Positions 40,321 through 47,326 of a stretch of 47,326 nt of DNA are shown piece by piece. The position numbers and the translations under genes are program-made. Origin of the DNA: Planctomycetia bacterium (GTDB lineage Bacteria > Planctomycetota > Planctomycetia > Gemmatales > Gemmataceae). The notes under the pieces were generated by a model, which worked only from the letters and a program-made list of their open reading frames with translations, ran no database searches and had not been told where the DNA came from. The stretch is taken from positions 1 through 47,326 of the forward strand of contig SYHD01000254.1 in assembly GCA_005799265.1 (NCBI GenBank), written 5' to 3'. The number at the start of each line of letters is the position of its first letter. The first letter of the stretch is position 1.

Positions 40321-40902
40321 ATGCGTGTGGTGTTGCCAATACTGCTGGTGATTGCCGCGGGCTGCCACCATCGTGCGTGTCTTTTCGATTGTTCATCCTG
40401 CTTTCCCAAATGCGGCAGTTGCGCAAAGGACGGCGAGGAACGCCGGCCGGCGCGCGTGCGCAAACAGCATGGCACGGAGGTTGAGTTGACGAAGGATCCG
40501 AGCAAGAAGGACGCAACCCATCTGCCCGAGTACAAGCAATCCGAGCCGACGCTCGACGTGGGACCACCCTCTGGCCTGGCGCCGGGGCGGTCTGGGTTAT
40601 CGGTCGATTATCTGTACCTCCCTATCCCGGTCCTGCGTCTCACCACACCGGTGGAGACGCAGAAAACAACGTCTAGAACGGTCGCTCCTCGTCTGGTGCC
40701 GGACGCGCGCGCGTTGCCGATGCCCCAGGCGCTGCCCCAGTTTCAAAAGTTGCCGCCGCCCATCACGACAGCGCCACTGCCCATGACCACTATGGAACCG
40801 CTCGCGGCCGTCGCCCAGCCGGAAATGCAGGGCATCAGCATGGAGCAGGCGGAGGATTTCTGCCGGCTCGTCGAGCAATTGAAGAAGCAGATGGAGAAGT
40901 AG
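40321..40902 (+). CDS. Lipoprotein of unknown function, proline-rich
   Basis: A 193-residue protein with lipobox LVIAAGC (acylated Cys15). The mature N-terminus is Cys-rich (CHHRACLFDCSSCFPKCGSCAKDG), followed by a charged linker, a proline-rich part (LPKFQ-like ALPQFQKLPPPITTAPLPMTTMEPL), and a C-terminal amphipathic helix (SMEQAEDFCRLVEQLKKQMEK). AAGGAG lies about six bases before the ATG. The family appears lineage-specific; no function can be assigned. It is the second predicted lipoprotein in the window and a presumed substrate of the Lol system. Confidence 0.72.
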   Translation: MRVVLPILLVIAAGCHHRACLFDCSSCFPKCGSCAKDGEERRPARVRKQHGTEVELTKDPSKKDATHLPEYKQSEPTLDVGPPSGLAPGRSGLSVDYLYLPIPVLRLTTPVETQKTTSRTVAPRLVPDARALPMPQALPQFQKLPPPITTAPLPMTTMEPLAAVAQPEMQGISMEQAEDFCRLVEQLKKQMEK

Positions 40903-41220
40903 ACGTGCCGGCGTCGACCAGCCGCTTGCTGCTGAGCGCTCAACTGCTCGATCCCGAATGCCAAACCGCAATCGGACGGATGCTCATCCCTGCCCGTCGA
41001 GATTGGCAACGATCTTCCAATTCAACGCTTCAACGACGGGCCCTTTGTGGCCAACGTGTTCTTCTTGTTCCCATCGAGCAACGCCGGCGGACCTGCCACC
41101 ACGTTGCCCAAGAAACGGCAAGCCCATCGCGGCCATATCGCCGATTTCGCCCCAAGCCATTGCGAATTCCCGTGCGTCACGATTCCAATCGTGACGTTGC
41201 ATGCGGCAACGAGCACGCAG
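40903..41220. other. Intergenic region after the lipoprotein gene
   Basis: About 320 bases between the lipoprotein and WD40 genes, which converge. Several overlapping short frames on both strands show no recognisable protein; one plus frame around 41020-41110 reads FNDGPFVANVFFLFPSSN..., which might be a decayed gene fragment. I support no gene here. Confidence 0.5.
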
Positions 41221-43947
41221 CTACGGTCGATGCCGCAGCCGTTCGAGCGAGTGCCGCGCTTCGACACTGAGCCACGCCGTCGGCTGCCCCTGAGCAAGCT
41301 CCTCGAGCAGCATCCGCGCATCGGGCGTGCCGAGGCGTTCCAGGAGCATGAGCGCTCGATAGGCGCGAATCTGGCTCGGGCTTTCCAAGGGACGATCGAT
41401 TTGATCCAGCAGCGTTTCCATGCGCCGCTTCACTTCGAGACTGGACGGCTTTTTCAATGCTTGTTGCAACAAGGGAACCGCCTGTTCGCCGGCGTCTTCG
41501 AGGACCACACTTGCTTGCTGCCGCACGGCGAAGTTGGCGTTCGCCAGATCGCGCACATGCTGGGCGAGAACTTTCGCGTCCAGCTTCACCGCCGGCTTCA
41601 GATGCGCACGCAGTAAGACCAGCGATTCCTTTGGCCGGAGTTCAAGCTGGGCGAGCGCGCGATGCGCCTTGGCGGGATTCGCGTCGGCGAGGATTGGCCA
41701 CAGCTCGGCGAGGTCTTTCTTCCATTCCGGCACGGGATTCGGCTGGACGATCTGATCGACGCGAAAAACGTAGACGATGCCGTCGCTGCCGCCGGTCGCG
41801 ACGAGCTTGCTGTCTTGCGCGAAGGCCAGGCAGGTGATGCTGCCAAGATGCCCGCGCAGGGCTCGCTTTCTGATACCGACGCCGCCTTCGACTGCGGAGA
41901 GATCGTGCAAGAACACCACCTCATCGACGTTGCGCTCGCGCAGGGGGCGCCGTTCGCCGCTGCCGTGCGCGAGGGTGCGTCCGTCAGGCGAAAGGGCGAG
42001 CAAGTCGGTTTCGATGGGAAGCGTGTGAAAGCGCAGGAGCTCGCGCTGCGTGGCGGTTTCCCAGACGCGCACCACAGGATCGGACAGAAAGGCCCACGCA
42101 CTGTCCGAGGTCGCCAGCAGCTTTCCGTCGGCGGAGAAGGCGAATCCATAGGCTCTGGTTCCGAGGGAGGTTCTTTCTTCGTCAACCGCATGGCGCGTGA
42201 GACCAATCGAGCGCACTCTTCTCGCGCCCCGGTCGCCTTCCTTGGGAGGTGCAAGAGCTGGATGGCCAATCCGAGTCGGCCAAACGCGCAGCTCGGGTGT
42301 GAGGCCGCCGAAGCTGACGCTATCGAAATAGGCAAGCCAATCCGCCGTCGGCGCTAAGGCGGGAACGCTCGTGTGTGCGTCATGAGGCAACAGGCGCGCG
42401 GTCCCGGCCTTGCCGGTGGCGACGTCCCATTGCTCCAGCCACGCCTCCTTGTCCTGCGCGGCGGTGAGCAGCGTCTTGCCGTCCGGCGTGAAGGCCAGCG
42501 TCGCTGCGTGATTCTTGGCCGTCATGCGCGCGCGTTCGACGCCGGTGGACGCATCCCAGAGGGCGATGCTCGCATCAGCGGCGGCGGACACGAGCACCTT
42601 GCCGTCGGGCGAGAAGGCGATCCGCTTGATCGATTTGTCGTGTCCGATCCAACGGCGCAGTTCCGCGCCGGTCTTTACGTCATGGAGCAAGAGGGTGTCG
42701 CGGCTGAACGTCGCCAGGCGTTTGCCGTCGGGGGAGAACGCCAGCCCCTCGACGATGCCGGGATGACCAGCCGGGAAGCGTTTCGCCTTGCCCGTGGTCA
42801 GATCAGAGAATTCGACGAACCAATACCGGTCGAGATCAAAATCTTGATGCAGGACGGCAAGCAGCTTGCCGTCGGGCGAGACGCGCAGCCCGCGCGCCAT
42901 TTCCTCCGTCTCGAATCGCCGCACGGACTGCCGCTTGGCGATGTCCCAGAGCGTAATGGGCCAGCGTATTCCCTGCTGGCGCTGGAAAATATCGCCGCGC
43001 TGGACAAGATCGCCGCCACCGAGAACGAACTGCTTGCCGTCGGGCGTGAATTCACACCACTCGTGCCTGGCCAGTTCGGCGATCATTTTGGGTTCCGGTT
43101 CCAACCGCCAGAGTTCGCCGCCTTGCCGGGTCTGGCGCGCCGCCATCGTGCCGTCCGGCGAAAAGACGCAGGAGTCCGCCTCGTTGAGCATCTCGCTTAG
43201 TTTTTTCCCCGTCTTGGCGTCCCAGATCGCGATGGATGGCACCGGCTTCTGATATTCGTAGCCGAGCATCCAGGCGTTGTAGACGAAGAGGCCCTTGACG
43301 CCGCCGAACTGGGCCAGCCAGAATAGCGGCTCCTTGACGGAATCGAGCTCGCCGTAGTTGTACTCGAACGCGATCGCGGTCAGGATCTTGCGGCCATCGT
43401 CGGAGACACTCAACGTGTCAACGCGTCGGCCGGGGATCGACACGTTCCAGAGTTCCGCGCCGGTCGCCGCATTCCAGCGATGCAGCGTCGATTTGCCGTT
43501 TGCTTCGCCGGCCGCAACGACGTGGCCGCCGTCACGCGAGATTGCGAGCGCACTCGCCTTGCCCTTCCAAATCGGCGCGTCCCATTGCTTCAGCCGTTTT
43601 TCCGTGCTGAGATCCCAGACCTCCAGGTGTTGATTGGCATCGACGGCCATCAGTGGCTTGTGCCGGGCCATCGCGATATGACGAGCGCCGAAGATGTCGA
43701 GCCGTTTGCGTTCGAGCCCGCTGGCGACATCGAACAGGATCACGTTAGGGCGACCGTCTTTCTCGTCGCAGACGACGACAAACGTGCGGCCATCCGGCGC
43801 GAACGCGGAGTCGAGGATCGGTCGATCGACGCGCATGCGATGCACGCCGAGCCTCGCGATGGCGCCTTCGGGCAGCTTGTCCTGCGCCAGTGCGACCGTC
43901 GGTGCAACGAGCAGGCATATGAAGATGATGAAGCCGAGTCGTTGCAT
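41221..43947 (-). CDS. Secreted WD40-repeat protein with helical C-terminal domain
   Basis: A 908-residue protein with a signal peptide (MQRLGFIIFICLLVAPTVALAQ). WD40 repeats fill most of the length, with phrases such as FSPDGKRLATFSRDTLLLHDVKTGAELRRWIGHDKSIKRIAFSPDGKVLVSAAADASIALWDASTG. A C-terminal block of about 160 residues (LWPILADANPAKAHRALAQLELRPKESLVLLRAHLKP..., FAVRQQASVVLEDAGEQAVPLLQQALKK, RALMLLERLGTPDARMLLEELAQG) is typical of planctomycete WD40 proteins. It forms a surface scaffold. ATG 43947 has AAGGAA seven bases upstream. It converges on the lipoprotein gene and is 47 bases downstream of apgM. Confidence 0.87.
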   Translation of the reverse strand: MQRLGFIIFICLLVAPTVALAQDKLPEGAIARLGVHRMRVDRPILDSAFAPDGRTFVVVCDEKDGRPNVILFDVASGLERKRLDIFGARHIAMARHKPLMAVDANQHLEVWDLSTEKRLKQWDAPIWKGKASALAISRDGGHVVAAGEANGKSTLHRWNAATGAELWNVSIPGRRVDTLSVSDDGRKILTAIAFEYNYGELDSVKEPLFWLAQFGGVKGLFVYNAWMLGYEYQKPVPSIAIWDAKTGKKLSEMLNEADSCVFSPDGTMAARQTRQGGELWRLEPEPKMIAELARHEWCEFTPDGKQFVLGGGDLVQRGDIFQRQQGIRWPITLWDIAKRQSVRRFETEEMARGLRVSPDGKLLAVLHQDFDLDRYWFVEFSDLTTGKAKRFPAGHPGIVEGLAFSPDGKRLATFSRDTLLLHDVKTGAELRRWIGHDKSIKRIAFSPDGKVLVSAAADASIALWDASTGVERARMTAKNHAATLAFTPDGKTLLTAAQDKEAWLEQWDVATGKAGTARLLPHDAHTSVPALAPTADWLAYFDSVSFGGLTPELRVWPTRIGHPALAPPKEGDRGARRVRSIGLTRHAVDEERTSLGTRAYGFAFSADGKLLATSDSAWAFLSDPVVRVWETATQRELLRFHTLPIETDLLALSPDGRTLAHGSGERRPLRERNVDEVVFLHDLSAVEGGVGIRKRALRGHLGSITCLAFAQDSKLVATGGSDGIVYVFRVDQIVQPNPVPEWKKDLAELWPILADANPAKAHRALAQLELRPKESLVLLRAHLKPAVKLDAKVLAQHVRDLANANFAVRQQASVVLEDAGEQAVPLLQQALKKPSSLEVKRRMETLLDQIDRPLESPSQIRAYRALMLLERLGTPDARMLLEELAQGQPTAWLSVEARHSLERLRHRP

Positions 43948-43994
43948 GGCGTGTTCCTTTCCGGGAACAGCGAGGCTTCCGATTGTGACAACGA

Positions 43995-45212
43995 TCATCC
44001 CAGGAACCACTTCATCAGCTCATGCCCCTTGGCGAATACGGCGCTGGATTTCTCCGCCACGATTTCATCGTACGACGCCTGGCCCTTCGGCGAAATGCCG
44101 GAGCCGCACACCGCGAACGGGACCATGCCGTAAGCGTGCGCCCGCGTGCGCAGCGGCGTGCGATGATCGGGCGAGACGAGGATGCGCCAGTCGCCGTGGC
44201 TGGGCAGCGCTTGCAAAAGCGGACCGACGACGTGCTCGTCGATCCGCTCCAGCGCGCGCACTTTCTCGTCCGTCTTGCCTTCGTGCGACGCCTCGTCCGG
44301 CGCCTCGACGTGAACGCACACCAGATCGTGCGTCTTGAGCGCTTCGATGGCGTAGCGTCCCTTGGCGGCATAATCGGTGTCGAGATACCCGGTGGTCCCC
44401 GGCACGTCGATGCGCGTCCAGCCGAGCAAGATGCCGACGCCGCGCACGAGATCGACGGCGCTGATGATCGCCCCCTTTTTGCCGTGCAGGTCGGCGAACG
44501 GCGTCAAGGCCGGCGCTTTCCCCTGCCCCCACAGCCAGATTTGCGTGGCGTCGCGCGTCTTCGCCTTGCGGCGCGCTTGGTTGACCGGATGCTCGCGCAA
44601 CACGGCGCGGCTCTTGTGCATCAGATCGCACAGGAGATCAGAGCCGGGGCCTTTGGGAAGATAGCCCTTGATGAGTTGATCGGGAATGTCGTGCGGCGGC
44701 TGCGCCTTGGTGTCCTTGGAGAACGGCGCATCGGCCCCGCGAAAGATCAAGATGTTGCGATAGCTGACGCCGGCGTGAAATTCGAGCGTGCCTTTCAATC
44801 CCTGAAAGTTGACGGCGCCCCCCAGCTTCTCCTGGATGGCGGCGATCAGCGCCTTGCCGTCTTCGGGCGTGATGTGCCCGGCGGTGAAGTCGCGCATTTC
44901 TTCGTTTTCGACATGCACGAGATTGCAGCGAATCGCCCAGTCGCCGGCGCCGAGCGACAGCCCCATGGCGGCGGTTTCCAGAGGCGCGCGGCCCGTGTAA
45001 ACGACGAGCGGATCGTAGCCGAACAGGCTCAGCGTCGCGACATCGCTCGCCGGCGTCAACCCCGGCGGCACGTTGTCGGTACGGCCGACCAGACCGGTCT
45101 GGGCGATGCGGTCCATGTTCGGCTTCTGCGCCGCTTGCAAGGGCGTCTTGCCGCCGAGCGTTTTCTGCGCTTCGTCGGCACAACCGTCGGGGATGACTAT
45201 TACATATTTCAT
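43995..45212 (-). CDS. apgM: 2,3-bisphosphoglycerate-independent phosphoglycerate mutase (archaeal-type ApgM)
   Basis: A 405-residue member of the alkaline-phosphatase superfamily. It interconverts 3- and 2-phosphoglycerate in glycolysis. MKYVIVIPDGCADEAQKTLGGKTPLQAAQKPNMDRIA provides the first metal-binding aspartate. PASDVATLSLFGYDP contains the nucleophilic serine, GRAPLETAAMGL follows, and VHVEAPDEASHEGKTDEKV and VSPDHRTPLRTRAHA carry the later metal ligands. It is close to the bacterial group sometimes listed as homoserine-kinase-like. ATG 45212 has GGAGG about nine bases upstream, derived from a palindrome end; the longer frame from 45416 reads through the repeat and is rejected. Confidence 0.92.
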   Translation of the reverse strand: MKYVIVIPDGCADEAQKTLGGKTPLQAAQKPNMDRIAQTGLVGRTDNVPPGLTPASDVATLSLFGYDPLVVYTGRAPLETAAMGLSLGAGDWAIRCNLVHVENEEMRDFTAGHITPEDGKALIAAIQEKLGGAVNFQGLKGTLEFHAGVSYRNILIFRGADAPFSKDTKAQPPHDIPDQLIKGYLPKGPGSDLLCDLMHKSRAVLREHPVNQARRKAKTRDATQIWLWGQGKAPALTPFADLHGKKGAIISAVDLVRGVGILLGWTRIDVPGTTGYLDTDYAAKGRYAIEALKTHDLVCVHVEAPDEASHEGKTDEKVRALERIDEHVVGPLLQALPSHGDWRILVSPDHRTPLRTRAHAYGMVPFAVCGSGISPKGQASYDEIVAEKSSAVFAKGHELMKWFLG

Positions 45213-45220
45213 GCGGGGAT

Positions 45221-45368
45221 CCTCCAGGCCGCTTGCGGCGTAACGCTCGCAGGGGTACCCGTTCACGACGCGGAGCGTCGTGCCACAATGTGGTGCGACG
45301 CTCCGCGTCGCATCGGCTACGGGTTTCTTTCCAACTGCCCGTCGCCCAACCCGCAAGCGGCTTGGAGG
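45221..45368. repeat. Nested inverted repeats between apgM and the methyltransferase
   Basis: Outer arms 45221-45238 and 45351-45368 match at 17 of 18 positions and both carry a GGAGG-type ribosome site at their outer ends. Inside lies a second inverted repeat, 45267-45287 and 45289-45309 (19 of 21), of the family seen at 13597. This suggests insertion of one element into another. Confidence 0.82.
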
Positions 45369-45373
45369 TAAAT

Positions 45374-46132
45374 TTATGCGCCATCCTTGCGAACGACGAC
45401 AACGACATATCGGCAATAGCGCTGCCAGCGCGGCAAACGGCGCAGCAGCATCTCATCGCACCAGGCCAAACTCGTGACCAGGCGATGATGCCTGACCACT
45501 CGGCCGAGCATGGATAGAAGTTGATGACCGCGGACGGTCAGCGACGGGAAGACGGCGCGTAGCCGATGGAGATCGCGGTGCGCGAGTGGGGATTCATCGG
45601 CCGTGCGGTGTTTGCCGGGGTAGGGGAGGACGGAGCGCGCCAGAGACAGCCAGCGATTGCCCGCCCACGGCTCGCAGAAGACGCCGATGCCACCGGGGAT
45701 CAGCACGCGCCGCAGCTCGGCGGCGGCGACGTTCAAGTCGAGATGGTGCAGGATCGCATTGCCCCAGATGCGCTCGAACGATCGATCCGCGAAGGGCAAG
45801 CGATTGCCGTCGCAGACGACGAAGCGCGGCGTGACGCCGTTGGCCTCGGCACGTGTGTCCGCCTCGCGAACGTAGCCGAGGGAAAGATCGCACGCCGTCA
45901 CGAGGCCGCCGCGCCGCGCGAGCACGACCGATGCCATACCGTGCCCGCAGCCCAGGTCGAGGACGCGCTGGCCGCGCACGTCGCCGAGCGCGGCGAAGGC
46001 GGCGGCGATCCACGATTCGTGTCCGAGATAGCTGTCGTCCGTGAAGGCGTAATCGCTCGCTCGAAGATCACGGGCACGCGCTGCCGCCTGATGATCGTGA
46101 AACTGGCGTTCGTGTAGTAGACGCAGCGACAT
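45374..46132 (-). CDS. Class I SAM-dependent methyltransferase
   Basis: A 252-residue protein with a Methyltransferase_11-type fold. Motif I is VLDLGCGHGMA (57-67). VTACDLSLGYVREAD gives the acidic residue of motif II, VVCDGNRLPFADRSFERIWGNAILHHLDLNVAAAELRRVLIPGGIGVFCEPW covers the later motifs. The N-terminal part (RLLHERQFHDHQAAARA.....YAFTDDSYLGHESW) is a helical lid. The substrate is unknown; the type occurs for small molecules, lipids and sugars. Divergent from the nitrilase gene. A much longer upstream frame is rejected. The start ATG at 46132 has AGGGAA upstream. Confidence 0.85.
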   Translation of the reverse strand: MSLRLLHERQFHDHQAAARARDLRASDYAFTDDSYLGHESWIAAAFAALGDVRGQRVLDLGCGHGMASVVLARRGGLVTACDLSLGYVREADTRAEANGVTPRFVVCDGNRLPFADRSFERIWGNAILHHLDLNVAAAELRRVLIPGGIGVFCEPWAGNRWLSLARSVLPYPGKHRTADESPLAHRDLHRLRAVFPSLTVRGHQLLSMLGRVVRHHRLVTSLAWCDEMLLRRLPRWQRYCRYVVVVVRKDGA

Positions 46133-46150
46133 CCGTGTTCCCTGTTGAAT

Positions 46151-46188
46151 TCCCCCCTCTCCCCCTGAGTACAGGGGGCGAGGGGGGA
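46151..46188. repeat. Inverted repeat related to the insertion at 24401
   Basis: Arms 46151-46167 and 46172-46188 match at 16 of 17 positions with a 4-base loop. The wording around the loop, CTGAGTACAGGGGG, matches the element in the kinase gene. It lies in the divergent methyltransferase/nitrilase region. Confidence 0.86.
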
Positions 46189-46249
46189 CGTTGTTCCACT
46201 GGTCGGCGAAGATCGAATACAACAGAATCATACCCCGGAGGCTCCGCCA

Positions 46250-47083
46250 ATGCCACGCTGGAAAATCGCCGCCGTGCAGATGGACTGCGCGTTCGCCGAC
46301 AAAGCACGCAATCTCGAAACGATCCGAGCCCGACTGCGTGAAGCCGTCGGCAACGGGGTGCAACTTGTCGTCTTCCCGGAATGCGCCATCCCCGGATACT
46401 GCTACGAAAGCAAGGACGAAGCGACACCATACGCCGAGCCGATCCCCGGCCCGAGCACGCAAGCGCTCGCGGATGATTGTGCCGCGCTCGGCGTCTGGGC
46501 GATCGTCGGTCTCCTGGAGCGCGCGGGCGAACATCTCTACAACGCCGCGACATTGATCGGCCCCAACGGTATCGCCGCCAACTATCGCAAGATCCATCTC
46601 CCCTACCTCGGCGTTGATCGCTTCACGACGCCGGGCAAGCAACCGTTCGCGGTACACGACCTGGGGGGCCTGCGCATCGGCATGAATATCTGCTACGACG
46701 GCAGCTTCCCCGAATCGGCACGTTGTCTGATGCTCCTTGGCGCCGACCTGATCGTACTGCCGACGAACTGGCCCACCGGCGCCATCAGCACCGCCAAGAC
46801 ACTGATCCCGGCTCGCGCCCTGGAGAATCACGTCTACTATGCCGCGTGCAATCGTGTCGGCATCGAGAGAGGCTTCAAGTTCATCGGCATGAGCCGCATC
46901 CTGGGCTGTAGCGGCGAGTTCCTGGCCGTCAGCGAGGACGATCAAGCGACGATCCTGTATGCGGACATCGATCCGGACAAGGCGCGCAACAAGCATCTCG
47001 TGAACATCCCCGGCAAGTACGAACTCCACCGGCTGCGCGATCGTCGGCCCGGGATGTATGAGCCCCTTGTGAAATCCGCTTAG
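46250..47083 (+). CDS. Carbon-nitrogen hydrolase (nitrilase superfamily)
   Basis: A 277-residue nitrilase-superfamily amidohydrolase. The catalytic triad Glu44 ([11 protein letters not shown]), Lys114 ([12 protein letters not shown]) and Cys148 ([11 protein letters not shown]) is intact. N-terminal [15 protein letters not shown] is also typical. It probably hydrolyses an amide such as an omega-amide or N-carbamoyl compound, in the cytoplasm; the substrate cannot be told. GGAGG-like CCGGAGGC lies about nine bases upstream of the ATG. It is divergent from the methyltransferase and followed by the macrodomain gene after 62 bases. Confidence 0.9.
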   Translation: MPRWKIAAVQMDCAFADKARNLETIRARLREAVGNGVQLVVFPECAIPGYCYESKDEATPYAEPIPGPSTQALADDCAALGVWAIVGLLERAGEHLYNAATLIGPNGIAANYRKIHLPYLGVDRFTTPGKQPFAVHDLGGLRIGMNICYDGSFPESARCLMLLGADLIVLPTNWPTGAISTAKTLIPARALENHVYYAACNRVGIERGFKFIGMSRILGCSGEFLAVSEDDQATILYADIDPDKARNKHLVNIPGKYELHRLRDRRPGMYEPLVKSA

Positions 47084-47085
47084 GC

Positions 47086-47129
47086 CGCTTGCGGCGTAGC
47101 ACGCGGAAGCTAGCGCTTAGCCGCAAGCG
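47086..47129. repeat. Inverted repeat upstream of the macrodomain gene
   Basis: Arms CGCTTGCGGC (47086-47095) and GCCGCAAGCG (47120-47129) are perfect 10-bp reverse complements. Related wording forms the outer arms at 45221-45368. The right arm ends five bases before the AAGGAGG ribosome site of the macrodomain gene. Confidence 0.78.
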
Positions 47130-47145
47130 ACAAAGGAGGCGTCCA

Positions 47146-47326
47146 ATGCACGACCGTGTGCGAATCGTTCAAGGCGACATCACCAAGCTCGACGTCGACG
47201 CCATAGTCAACGCCGCCAAACCCAGCTTGCTCTGCGGCGGCGGCGTTGACGGGGCCATCCATGCTGCCGCGGGGGGTGAGCTGCTCGACGAATGCCGGAC
47301 GCTCGGTGGTTGCAAGACCGGCCAGG
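47146..47326 (+). CDS. Macrodomain protein (O-acetyl-ADP-ribose deacetylase-like), partial
   Basis: The first 60 residues of a macrodomain protein, cut by the window edge. [55 protein letters not shown] matches the MacroD/YmdB N-terminal core. The canonical NAAN motif reads NAAK here, and LGGGGVDG reads LCGGGVDG. Such proteins hydrolyse O-acetyl-ADP-ribose or ADP-ribosyl modifications. AAAGGAGG lies six bases before the ATG. The change of the second asparagine (Lys25) may reduce catalysis but can occur in active members; the rest of the protein is not visible. Confidence 0.87.
   Translation, partial: MHDRVRIVQGDITKLDVDAIVNAAKPSLLCGGGVDGAIHAAAGGELLDECRTLGGCKTGQ

Noticed and set aside
1..47326. 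tRNA, rRNA and CRISPR arrays
   Set aside because: Gaps were scanned for cloverleaf ends, CCA-like acceptors and regular repeat-spacer patterns; none seen by eye.

Overview
The window looks like a chromosomal segment of a high-GC planctomycete, most likely from the Gemmata/Zavarzinella-like lineages. The evidence is a BBP7-type outer-membrane barrel, secreted PQQ-propeller, NHL, WD40 and HEAT-repeat proteins, cysteine-rich lipoproteins, a DUF4280 protein and a lipid A/heptose gene run. Housekeeping genes (gyrA end, lysS, ilvE, truA, aroA, apgM, lolCD) are mixed with lineage-specific secreted proteins. I see no rRNA, tRNA, CRISPR array, IS transposase or integrase.

Layout. 1-6.1 kb: 3' end of gyrA, a TauE-like exporter, a Cys-rich lipoprotein, a sugar nucleotidyltransferase, then three secreted proteins (NHL, PQQ propeller, esterase). 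6.2-9.1 kb: four unrelated small genes on the minus strand. Three of the spacers carry the same ~70-100 bp imperfect inverted repeat, which resembles integron attC sites, so this looks like a small cassette array without an integrase. 9.4-15 kb: a decayed winged-helix ORF, the BBP7 barrel, a damaged FHA/coiled-coil gene, DUF2007, DUF4280 and a zinc-ribbon membrane protein. 15-20 kb (minus): lysS, LolC-type permease, lolD and ilvE. 20.8-29.5 kb (minus): LPS inner-core and lipid A genes (lpxK, a conserved unknown, hldE, waaF-like, two WaaP-type kinases, a GT4 glycosyltransferase). 29.7-38 kb: VWA protein, a broken aspartic protease with its overlapping partner, HEAT proteins and a LarA-like protein. 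38-47 kb: truA-aroA, a lipoprotein, a WD40 protein, apgM, a methyltransferase, a nitrilase and the start of a macrodomain gene.

The most striking feature is what lies between genes. Most sizeable intergenic gaps hold an inverted repeat, many with perfect arms of 20-37 bp. They belong to several sequence families, and several families recur within this window (for example arms that begin GTTTAGCC and end GGCTAAAC). They sit at operon junctions, directly upstream of Shine-Dalgarno sequences, or supply the stop codon of the upstream gene. Two copies lie inside reading frames: an arm in the C-terminal region of gyrA, and a whole element in an LPS-kinase gene, flanked by a perfect 10-bp direct repeat and adding exactly 20 in-frame codons. 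That insertion is the best evidence here that the palindromes are, or were, mobile.

The genes cooperate most clearly in envelope building: LpxK, HldE, the heptosyltransferase, the kinases and the glycosyltransferase make a phosphorylated heptose-containing LPS core, and LolCD releases lipoproteins such as the two encoded here. All functions are read from motifs and family resemblance; no database search was possible.
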